Position numbers and translations under genes: made by a program. Positions 1 to 6,375 of a stretch of 36,576 nt of DNA are shown piece after piece (position 1 is the first letter of the stretch; every line of letters begins with the position of its first letter). Under the pieces are notes generated by a model that did no database searches, was not told the origin of the DNA, and saw only the letters and a list, made by a program, of their open reading frames with translations. Source of the stretch: Tuberibacillus calidus DSM 17572. Its GTDB lineage: Bacteria; Bacillota; Bacilli; Bacillales; Sporolactobacillaceae. The stretch is from positions 1 to 36,576 of the forward strand of contig NZ_KE387195.1 of NCBI RefSeq assembly GCF_000430685.1. Direction: 5' to 3'.

Positions 1-1
1 G

Positions 2-124
2 TTTTTAAATGCCCTTAATCGCGAGCCCAGCCGAACCTCAAAAGGGAGGAAAAAGAAAGGGAAACCAGGAAGACCGAGAAAACATCCCAGAAAACTAAAA
101 GCAGTCAAATTTATGGTTAAATAA
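2..124 (+). CDS. C-terminal tail of a highly basic protein (partial)
   Basis: An open frame enters from the left edge and stops at TAA 122-124, giving about 40 residues. The tail is very rich in Lys, Arg and Pro and contains an AT-hook-like KPGRPRKHPRK stretch, which points to nucleic-acid binding. A good intrinsic terminator follows 17 bases after the stop (141-178), which supports this being the true end of a gene. The rest of the gene is outside the window. A transposase C-terminus or another DNA-binding protein is possible; I do not recognise the family. Confidence 0.45.
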   Translation, partial: FLNALNREPSRTSKGRKKKGKPGRPRKHPRKLKAVKFMVK

Positions 125-140
125 TTGAATTCCACAAAAT

Positions 141-178
141 GGTAACTTGTCTATTTCTAAGACAACGTTGCCTTTTTT
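141..178 (+). terminator. Intrinsic terminator after the partial basic-protein gene
   Basis: Arms GGTAACTTGTC (141-151) and GACAACGTTGCC (161-172) pair with one bulge and are followed by six T (173-178). Confidence 0.7.
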
Positions 179-338
179 CATTAATTAAAAGAAAAACAAA
201 TTCCATTAAATTACATTAAAGGATAATAAATGAAATCCAACTTTTTATCATTATGGTATTTTAAAAAATCGCCAAGATTGATTTGAGCCATTTCACATAA
301 ATGTAATTATATTCCAGCTATTTGCAAACCTAGTGGTG

Positions 339-431
339 TTTACCGCCATAAATCGCTCATTTACCGTGAGTTTTTCATCGTTTACCGCTGAAATTCAGCT
401 ATTTACCGCCAGTTTTTTTAAATTTACCGCC
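339..431 (+). repeat. 21-bp-period TTTACCGCC array, locus 1
   Basis: The word TTTACCG(C/T)(C/G/T) starts at 339, 360, 381, 402 and 423, an exact 21-bp spacing, while the 12 bases between copies are not conserved. The array runs up to about 90 bases before the start of the membrane-protein gene at 524. A second array of the same word and period, in the same orientation relative to the sequence downstream, lies at 25,895-25,966 on the minus strand. Two helical turns per repeat would place every copy on one face of the DNA, as in iterons or tandem operator sites. The function is unknown. The rest of the 125-523 gap is AT-rich with no other signal I can see. Confidence 0.8.
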
Positions 432-523
432 AGATGAACACCATTCTGACAACTTTACACCAGTATAAAAAAGCGGGATCCACAAAAAATAAAAATGTTT
501 TGATCGTTTGTGAGGGGGATCGG

Positions 524-1543
524 ATGGTGTCCAAACTGATAGGGTTTATTAAAAACACAAGTATTGTATGGAAAACCGCCATCGGTTCGGCGCTTTCCTG
601 GCGAATCGCGCAATGGGCGGGTTCTTCCCACCCATACCTCGCTCCAATTACTTTGATTTTGTCTTTACAGTCCACATTGAACAAATCTGTCCATTTTGCC
701 ATATATCGCATGTTCGGAACCGCCCTCGGCATTTTGATCACGGTCTTATTAGCCGGCTTTTTTTCCGTTTCTTATTGGACCATTGGCTTGTTAATTTTTA
801 TAGGTACGGCGGTGGCAAAACTGTTTAAAATGAATAATATCGTGATCCACCAAATTGCGCTCAGTATTTTATTGGTGTTTACCTTTGCGCATAAAGGTAT
901 GGATTACGGCATCGATCGACTGCGCGACACCATCATCGGTGCCCTCGTTGCTCTTGTTTTCACCGTGCTGATACTGCCGGAAGATCCCTTGAAATCACTT
1001 AAAAATAAATTTCTTTTATTAGCGGAAGAATTAGCCGCCAACCTCACAGCTTCTGCAGCCTGGGCTGAAAAAGGTTGTCCCACCGATGAAGGGGCAAAGC
1101 TCCATACCGGGACGAAAGCCTTATTAAAAGATCTCCATGAAGTTGAGAAAAAACTAGACCAAGCGATAAAAGATTTGCGCTATAATCCGTACAGCAAAAA
1201 ACATAAACGGGAATGCCACTTTTTAAAAACACAGCTCTTACCTCTTCAACAAGGTTATACACACATGAGCCGCTTATTAAGAACGTTAACGGAATGGTCA
1301 GCTTCTGGAACGATGACAGCCTTTGACACTGCATTATGGTCAAGTTACCTTTATTCACTTGCGGCATATATTATTGAATGGAAAAGGGCGGTGGAACAAA
1401 AACGAACATCCAGAGTGATTTTTCAATTGACCTTACCGCCCGGAAGCGAGAAAAACATCTATCCAGACACTTTATATCACGAAGCCATGGAAATGCTCAG
1501 AGATTTTATGCCTACTGTTCACCGTAGCCCAACAACTTCATAG
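524..1543 (+). CDS. Aromatic acid exporter (ArAE_1/FUSC-like) membrane protein
   Basis: Predicted 339-residue protein. The N-terminal half (about residues 1-140) has four to six hydrophobic helices of the type seen in the ArAE_1/FUSC families (YgaE-like proteins of Bacillus). The C-terminal half is soluble, charged and helical, starting near the PEDPLK segment. The family is thought to export aromatic carboxylic acids or related compounds, but no substrate can be read from the sequence. The frame is open from 434, but ATG 524 is preferred because GAGGGGG lies 5-8 bases upstream and earlier start codons sit in the repeat array without an SD. A strong terminator follows at 1626-1673, so it is probably monocistronic. 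Confidence 0.8.
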   Translation: MVSKLIGFIKNTSIVWKTAIGSALSWRIAQWAGSSHPYLAPITLILSLQSTLNKSVHFAIYRMFGTALGILITVLLAGFFSVSYWTIGLLIFIGTAVAKLFKMNNIVIHQIALSILLVFTFAHKGMDYGIDRLRDTIIGALVALVFTVLILPEDPLKSLKNKFLLLAEELAANLTASAAWAEKGCPTDEGAKLHTGTKALLKDLHEVEKKLDQAIKDLRYNPYSKKHKRECHFLKTQLLPLQQGYTHMSRLLRTLTEWSASGTMTAFDTALWSSYLYSLAAYIIEWKRAVEQKRTSRVIFQLTLPPGSEKNIYPDTLYHEAMEMLRDFMPTVHRSPTTS

Positions 1544-1625
1544 AAAAATTTTTGTTTCTGCATGTATAACCTCTCGGATTTTGGCGATACTTGAAATAAG
1601 TTATCTATCTTCTCCCCCTTAATCA

Positions 1626-1673
1626 GAGGTTGACGCGCGGAGATCATCCCATTGGCCGTCAACCTCCTTTTTT
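1626..1673 (+). terminator. Intrinsic terminator of the ArAE-like gene
   Basis: Perfect 10-bp arms GAGGTTGACG (1626-1635) and CGTCAACCTC (1657-1666), followed by a T run 1668-1673. Confidence 0.85.
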
Positions 1674-1733
1674 GCTCCTACGGTAACCGAATTTCAGTGA
1701 TGCATATACCATCCTTTTTTTATAGGGATAAGC

Positions 1734-2483
1734 CTACGGTATGCGGATGGACTGGCCGATTTGCAGGCGCCGCGGATTGACCCGTGGATTGAGCTTCTGT
1801 AAAGTACCATGTGCCCAACCATTTTTTCTTTCCAAATCCCAAAAGGTATCGCCGGCCTGAATGGTATACGTATGCGGTTCGTCCGAGACTTCAGAGACCA
1901 TCTCATCTAAGTCAACAAACCCTCTTATCCCGGGAACTCTCCCGCGATTGGAGTACTGAAAGACGCGCCACTTCTTCCAAATCTTATTCGGTCTTGGCTG
2001 ATCAGTGCCGTAATGAGCGATCCAAAGCGGAACATGTTGCAAGATAGAAGTTAAATGATTGGCCGCCATATTTGCGTTCGTATATAGCATCACCTCATGA
2101 TCCGTCCACTTCTTCACATTTTCCAGAAAAAACAGCGCGAGTTCGGACAGTTCAACCTTCGAAAGGCCATTTGTTACCTCCAAATCTAAAACATGCGGCA
2201 AAGCGCTTGGCATGGCGTCAATCGTTTGAACAAAATGCCGGGCTTCCCGCACTGCTTCCGCCCGATTCTTAAAACGGGCAAAATGGTAAAAGCCTATAGA
2301 GAGACCGGCTTTTGAAGCTCCTAAAGCATGGTCTTTCCATTTCGGGTCCGTCCACCCTTCCCCCTCTGTCGCCTTGATGAACACAAAGCGTTTTCCAGCG
2401 TCTGCTACTTTCTGCCAATTGATGTCCCCTTGCCAATGACTGACATCCACTCCTTGCGAATGATTCGGACTTCGCTTTTGCAA
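1734..2483 (-). CDS. GH25 family lysozyme with C-terminal LysM domain
   Basis: 249 residues. Residues 10-195 are a glycoside hydrolase 25 (N-acetylmuramidase) domain: GVDVSHWQGDINW carries the N-terminal catalytic-site Asp (about 13), and HVLDLEVTNG carries the DxE pair (Asp100, Glu102). Residues about 204-249 form one LysM peptidoglycan-binding repeat (YTIQAGDTFWDL). The start is TTG 2483, placed by a strong GGAGGGAG five bases upstream. No signal peptide or membrane segment is visible ahead of the catalytic domain, so secretion would need a holin, cell lysis or a non-classical route, as with phage endolysins or mother-cell lysis enzymes. There are no phage genes nearby. Confidence 0.93.
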   Translation of the reverse strand: MQKRSPNHSQGVDVSHWQGDINWQKVADAGKRFVFIKATEGEGWTDPKWKDHALGASKAGLSIGFYHFARFKNRAEAVREARHFVQTIDAMPSALPHVLDLEVTNGLSKVELSELALFFLENVKKWTDHEVMLYTNANMAANHLTSILQHVPLWIAHYGTDQPRPNKIWKKWRVFQYSNRGRVPGIRGFVDLDEMVSEVSDEPHTYTIQAGDTFWDLERKNGWAHGTLQKLNPRVNPRRLQIGQSIRIP

Positions 2484-2604
2484 ATGTGCTCCCTCCTTTA
2501 AAATTGGATAACTTTAAAATAAGAAAGGTAAATTTATGCCGCAAACCGCGTAAAAAATAAAACGAGAAGATATTCGGAGCGGAAAAATCCTTTTTCTATA
2601 AAAG

Positions 2605-2633
2605 AAAAAACCTTTTTGTCTCGCACAAAAAGG
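2605..2633 (-). terminator. Intrinsic terminator of the 2,640-3,186 gene pair
   Basis: CCTTTTTGT (2611-2619) and ACAAAAAGG (2625-2633) pair perfectly; on the minus strand six T follow (2610-2605). Confidence 0.85.
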
Positions 2634-2639
2634 CTAAAA

Positions 2640-2996
2640 TCATCGGTTATTTAAATAATCTTTAATCTCGACATACAAATTTTTCAAAATCGAATTGAAT
2701 GTGATCGTGACTTTTTTATATTTGTCATCATAGCGAATATCCGTTAAGAGCGGGACATAAGCTTCTATTCCGTCGATCCGAACGGAGATGGTTTTTTCCT
2801 TCAACCGCTTTAACTTGTCGATAATATCGGACGGATTGAGACAATCCAGTTCAAAATCAATCAGTCGGAGACAATAGGCTTTCGTATTGGCATCCTCTTT
2901 TTTGACACATCGACTTAGCGCAGCGATAATTTTTCTTTCAAAGAGGGAAAGCGTTAAAAAGCGTTGTAAGAGCGGGTTTTGCACGGCCTTACTCAA
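2640..2996 (-). CDS. Short Rep_3 (RepB)-like winged-helix protein
   Basis: 118 residues from a TTG start at 2996 that overlaps the stop of the upstream gene (GTTGAGTAA), with GGAAGG five bases before it, so translation is probably coupled. The sequence (NPLLQRFLTLSLFERKIIAAL early; IDKLKRL; then ITFNSILKNLYVEIKDYL) has the pattern of the N-terminal winged-helix domain of Rep_3-type plasmid initiators. It is less than half the usual length of such initiators and lacks the second winged helix. It may be a decayed plasmid gene, or a stand-alone single-domain protein of chromosomal descent. The assignment rests on pattern only. A frame exists upstream to 3113, but that part overlaps the preceding gene. 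Confidence 0.6.
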   Translation of the reverse strand: MSKAVQNPLLQRFLTLSLFERKIIAALSRCVKKEDANTKAYCLRLIDFELDCLNPSDIIDKLKRLKEKTISVRIDGIEAYVPLLTDIRYDDKYKKVTITFNSILKNLYVEIKDYLNNR

Positions 2997-3186
2997 CCTC
3001 GCCTTCCGTTTCCAAAAAACGATCGACAACCGCCTCGATTTGTGCGGGGTCAGGGTCCCGACCGCTGAAAGCAAAAGGCAGTTCTTTAATGAACTGACCG
3101 TCCCTGTAAACATGCACCGCTCCTTTTTGTAACATCACACTATATTCCACACCGAACGTATACCCGTTCTTTTGAATCGCTCCCAA
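2989..3186 (-). CDS. Small conserved hypothetical protein (DUF5370-like?)
   Basis: 65 residues, beginning GAIQKNGYTFGVEYS and followed by an amphipathic beta-rich core (KGAVHVYRDGQFIKELPF) and an acidic helical tail. I believe it resembles a short uncharacterised Bacillales family (possibly DUF5370) but cannot verify that. GTG 3192 lies only three bases from the SD GGAGG, while TTG 3186 lies nine bases away, so TTG is preferred. Its stop overlaps the start of the Rep_3-like gene, and both end at the terminator 2605-2633. No signal peptide or membrane helix is present. The 3187-3437 spacer beyond it carries an inverted CCGCCCA/TGGGCGG pair near 3303-3346. Confidence 0.65.
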   Translation of the reverse strand: MGAIQKNGYTFGVEYSVMLQKGAVHVYRDGQFIKELPFAFSGRDPDPAQIEAVVDRFLETEGEVE

Positions 3187-3437
3187 AACCACTCGCCTCC
3201 AGGCTTTTTTCGTGTTGCATGGCGCAACGCGGACCTTCGATTTATCCTCTTAAAAATTAGATTGATCAACTGAACTTTTTTTATGCCTATGGGTGAAAAA
3301 ATACCGCCCAACCCCGTTCAAAAACCGACCGGAAGAGCTGGGCGGAGTTGACGGGGCGAGCGATGCGGCAAACTAGAACGTCAAAATTTCACGAAGTTTT
3401 TGCTGCCTATTCCCCTCAACCTTGCAAGCTGTAATTT

Positions 3438-4637
3438 TTACAAGGTCAGCTGACCGATGTTTCGAAACTCTGGTCGTTTATCCTCGTTTAAAAGATCCAT
3501 CCGGCCCTCGTTCACCCTTAATAAGGAACGACAGACTCCCTTAAGCTTGGGGGTCGGAACGGAGAGATCCCCAAATAGATCTATCGCTGCCACTTGGTTG
3601 ACAACGATATCCTCTGTGACGTCTTGATCAAGCGTCAAGCATCCAGTGACGATCAAGTTAATCGGATGATCGTAGGCCAAAAATTGATCCTTTGACCATT
3701 TTTCCTCACCTTCAATGAGGACATAATCATGGGTGTAAGATAAAACTTCCGTATCAAGGGTTTTGGTTTTTTCGTATAGCAAATCCTCTAAGGTTTCCGG
3801 ACAGATGATAAAAGATGAGGAATAAATGCCGTCAATTGCTTCCCCCAACGCTTCTCTTGACACATCTGTTTGTATCACTAATGGTTGCGTGAGCCATAGT
3901 TTTTTATGGTGAAAACGGCGAAGCGAACGTTCATTTAAGATCAGTTGTTTTTCCACCGGTTCAAAACCTTCGGGAATGACGTTCATATCAACGGCCGAAA
4001 TCGCATCTATTTTCTTTAACACATCAGGTTCTTGGTTCTCATACAGCGTCAGTTCACCTTTCACTTCTAATTTGCTGATCTTGTTAGCAAACAACGCCAT
4101 ATCTAAATCCTTTGGCAGTAAAAGCTCACCATGAACAATCAGCCACTGAGGTTGTTCAAACATATTTAGATAACCATTGGTTAATTTCAAAACACCGCGT
4201 TCAAACCGAGGCGCACAATCTTCATAGGGGATGATTTTTGCTCCATCTTTAAACCATGCGGCATGAAGTTTACCCACCAAGTGGCCTGGGCTATATACCT
4301 TCCCTTTGACGATCAGTTGCAATGGGCATGTATCAATAGCTTCGGACGGCACGTCATTTTCGATCATGATATTGCCGCTGACTACAAGATTCACGGAATC
4401 GGTGACAGACTTAAGATAGGTAGCATTGATCACCAAATCGCCTTGGAGATAGCGGTACCCTTCGGGGATTTCAAGTGCTTGCCCGATATTACCGATATTC
4501 AGAGAGTGAAGCAAATGAGCGGTTGATTTCTTAAAAACGACCATCCCAACATTATCAATGCGCTCAATGCCTTTGACACTGTCTTCGGTGGCATCCATCA
4601 GGTTTAATAAACCAACATTGCCGATATGCTGTTTCAT
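3438..4637 (-). CDS. Soluble beta-repeat protein coupled to ECF sigma factor
   Basis: 399 residues without signal peptide, membrane helix or Cys/His zinc motif. The chain is built of recurring short strands of the form [hydrophobic]-V-x-G-x-[LIV]: LVVSGNIMI, LIVKGKVYS, LIVHGELLL, LEVKGELTL, LIVTGCLTL and IDLFGDLSV, with NIGNVG/NIGNIG turns at both ends. This suggests a beta-helix or solenoid, broadly reminiscent of bactofilin-type folds. ATG 4637 overlaps the sigma-factor stop (ATGA), so expression is translationally coupled. By position it could be a regulator (anti-sigma-like) or an effector of that sigma factor. I know no characterised homologue, and the function is open. Confidence 0.75.
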   Translation of the reverse strand: MKQHIGNVGLLNLMDATEDSVKGIERIDNVGMVVFKKSTAHLLHSLNIGNIGQALEIPEGYRYLQGDLVINATYLKSVTDSVNLVVSGNIMIENDVPSEAIDTCPLQLIVKGKVYSPGHLVGKLHAAWFKDGAKIIPYEDCAPRFERGVLKLTNGYLNMFEQPQWLIVHGELLLPKDLDMALFANKISKLEVKGELTLYENQEPDVLKKIDAISAVDMNVIPEGFEPVEKQLILNERSLRRFHHKKLWLTQPLVIQTDVSREALGEAIDGIYSSSFIICPETLEDLLYEKTKTLDTEVLSYTHDYVLIEGEEKWSKDQFLAYDHPINLIVTGCLTLDQDVTEDIVVNQVAAIDLFGDLSVPTPKLKGVCRSLLRVNEGRMDLLNEDKRPEFRNIGQLTL

Positions 4638-5101
4638 CTTTTTTCCTCCTCAATCATTTTTCTTAACCGTTTTAAGGCAAGATGGAGTTTATAGCGAATT
4701 GTCGCTTGCGGAACACCTAATTGCTCCCCAATTTCCCGGCTTGATAGACCAACCCAATATCTTTTAAATACGAGATCGCCCCACTCTTTGGGCAAGCGGG
4801 ATAAAAGGTCGGTCATCTCTATGGGATCACTCGTCAAATAAACAGCCATCCCCGCTTTTTCTTCCTCCCAAACCGTTGTCCGTTTTTCTTTGCGGCGCAC
4901 ATCCCTGAGCTGGTTTTTCATGACTTTGTAAAACCATGCCCGTTGTTTATAGGCTGGAGCATCGCTTAACCACCCTTCTTTCAACGACTTCAACCAAGCA
5001 TCTTGCAGAAGATCATTGGCTTCTTGATGGTCACGTGAGATTGAAAGGGCAAACCGCAACAGGTCATCCTTTAACTGTTCATAAAGATCACTCACTTCCA
5101 T
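4634..5101 (-). CDS. ECF-type RNA polymerase sigma factor
   Basis: 155 residues from ATG 5101. Region 2 (about 10-75) has EANDLLQDAWLKSLK and the WFYKVMKNQLRDVRRKEKR core-binding / -10 recognition helix. Region 4 (about 100-150) is a helix-turn-helix, SSREIGEQLGVPQATIRYKLHLALKRLR. An ATG at 5131 is in frame but has no SD; ATG 5101 is preceded by AGAGAG. The gene is followed with a 4-base overlap by the repeat protein instead of a typical membrane anti-sigma factor. A possible autoregulatory promoter lies at 5135-5164. Confidence 0.9.
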   Translation of the reverse strand: MEVSDLYEQLKDDLLRFALSISRDHQEANDLLQDAWLKSLKEGWLSDAPAYKQRAWFYKVMKNQLRDVRRKEKRTTVWEEEKAGMAVYLTSDPIEMTDLLSRLPKEWGDLVFKRYWVGLSSREIGEQLGVPQATIRYKLHLALKRLRKMIEEEKR

Positions 5102-5134
5102 CGACGTCACTCTCTTCTTCGCATGATTCATATA

Positions 5135-5164
5135 GATAACGCACAAAGGCTCTTAACTGTTTGA
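5135..5164 (-). promoter_or_regulatory. Candidate ECF-type promoter of the sigma operon
   Basis: On the minus strand TCAAAC (5164-5159) is followed after 17 bases by CGTTATC (5141-5135), which resembles the AAC / CGT pattern of ECF promoters, about 35 bases before the sigma start. A pattern match only. Confidence 0.3.
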
Positions 5165-5410
5165 AAAAATTTTAAATCGCAAGCTTTCCGCATTCTTTTT
5201 TAAATATCAAATCTACTTTGTTGAATGTCAACATTTTCAAGGATGCTTCAGTGAAGCCTTTGTAGATCATAAGAAAAACCGAGCATACGCCAGGCGTTTA
5301 GGTGAGGGTCATACTGCTGCTGTATGTGGATTTTGCTTTTGGGTTTTGGCCGGGCCATCGCGGCTTTCATGCTGGTCTGTAAATGAGAGACGTTCATACC
5401 GGTAAACGAA

Positions 5411-5438
5411 AAGGGTGCTCCAAGCGCGGAACACCCTT
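5411..5438 (-). terminator. Intrinsic terminator of the 70-residue gene
   Basis: AAGGGTGCTCC (5411-5421) and GGAACACCCTT (5428-5438) pair with one mismatch that becomes G-U in minus-strand RNA; a weak T-rich tail (TTCGTTT) follows. Confidence 0.6.
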
Positions 5439-5458
5439 TTACCTTTGCGAATTTCCTT

Positions 5459-5671
5459 TTAATTCGCATCCGGCTTTTCGATCTCATCAATTTGATTGAT
5501 TTTTAGTTGCTCAACGGATTTTTGGTCGACATCATATAAAAGAATGTTATTTTCTTCTTCATTGATTTGTAAGATTTTTGCCCAGATGGTTTTACGTCCA
5601 ACTTTTTGAACGACATATGTAATATATAAAAGCGCGTCTTCTTCCTTATATTTTTGAAGTGTTGAAAACAT
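5459..5671 (-). CDS. Small conserved hypothetical protein
   Basis: 70 residues from ATG 5671. It is beta-rich and acidic with no signal peptide: ALLYITYVVQKVGRKTIWAKILQINEEENNILLYDVD, then a charged tail. The strand-turn-strand pattern suggests a small SH3-like barrel, but I do not recognise the family. The SD is weak (AAGGG ten bases upstream). It is the first minus-strand gene downstream of the c-di-GMP riboswitch at 5,892-5,985, about 190 bases past that riboswitch's terminator, and so is the only visible candidate for control by it. Its own terminator follows at 5411-5438. Confidence 0.6.
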   Translation of the reverse strand: MFSTLQKYKEEDALLYITYVVQKVGRKTIWAKILQINEEENNILLYDVDQKSVEQLKINQIDEIEKPDAN

Positions 5672-5853
5672 CGTTCCACAACCCTTAATAATGTAAAAGT
5701 ATCTACCAAACCTATGACGGATTCATGTCATTGGCCGAAGAAAAACGTTGATGAAAAGCTGAAAAACCCCGACTCGAAGTACTATCGGTTAATGCGTTCT
5801 GGGTTTAGCTTGCTCCTTAAATGTTCAACATGTCCGACTGATTTTCATAAATA

Positions 5854-5880
5854 AAAAAGCTGCCCGAAAAAAGGACAGTC
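5854..5880 (-). terminator. Terminator of the c-di-GMP riboswitch expression platform
   Basis: On the minus strand CTGTCC (5878-5873), a six-T loop, then GGGCAG (5866-5861 region) followed by TTTTTT (5858-5853). The stem is short (6 bp, one G-U). It lies about 12 bases after the riboswitch core. Confidence 0.6.
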
Positions 5881-5891
5881 TTTTGCCCATT

Positions 5892-5985
5892 TCTTCGGTA
5901 ACCCGGCGACCATAGCGTGATCCGCTTTAGGCCCGTGGCTTTGCGTCCCTGACTTTCGACAGGTTTGCCCTTTCGGTATAGCGCT
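5892..5985 (-). promoter_or_regulatory. Cyclic di-GMP-I (GEMM) riboswitch
   Basis: The minus strand carries the conserved GEMM-I blocks in order: GGGCAAACC, a stem closed by a GAAA tetraloop (CTGTCGAAAGTCAG), GGGACGCAAAGCC, GGGCCTAAA, and GGGTTACCGAAG. The GAAA loop has its expected partner: CCTAAA...TATGG flanks the AGCG/CGCT hairpin and matches the 11-nt tetraloop receptor used in this riboswitch. The GGG before CAAACC keeps the G expected for c-di-GMP rather than the A typical of cGAMP-type variants, although I infer the numbering. A short intrinsic terminator follows. The rest of the 5672-6375 gap holds no gene I can support. Confidence 0.92.
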
Positions 5986-6375
5986 CGATTTTATTTATCA
6001 ACATTTTATTACATCTTTCGCGGTTTTTCCACAGGTTTAAAATCCCTGATAAGGTGATGCTTGACATTGCCATATGGTCACTTTTACCTTTCACTCGCCT
6101 CTTTCCCCAATTTTTCCCATTACGACTTTTTCCGATGACGTACGTTTATTGGCGAAAAACGGCGAATATTTTGGAGCGCCGTGTAACCGCCTTCATTTTC
6201 AAGTGCCCGTGGATGATTTTAGTCGTTCTGCTCACACTATTAGAAGGTGGAGCCGCCTTTTAATACCATGCCTCGTCCGTTTTGGATTCCCCATCTACAA
6301 AGAATAAAAACTACAAAATTCGACATCACATGATAAAATAAAACTTGTATTCAAAAAAACCGTCGAGGTGAGTCA

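Noticed and set aside
339-431. CRISPR-like mini-array
   Set aside because: A 9-bp word with 12-bp spacers is far too short for CRISPR, and no cas genes are present.
5248-5490. 80-residue frame on minus ending YDPHLNAWRMLGFSYDL
   Set aside because: It overlaps the end of the 70-residue gene, runs through that gene's terminator and has no SD at any start codon; possibly a decayed fragment.
6054-6307. Two overlapping plus-strand frames before the permease gene
   Set aside because: No usable SD or domain pattern was found, and two frames are open over the same stretch.
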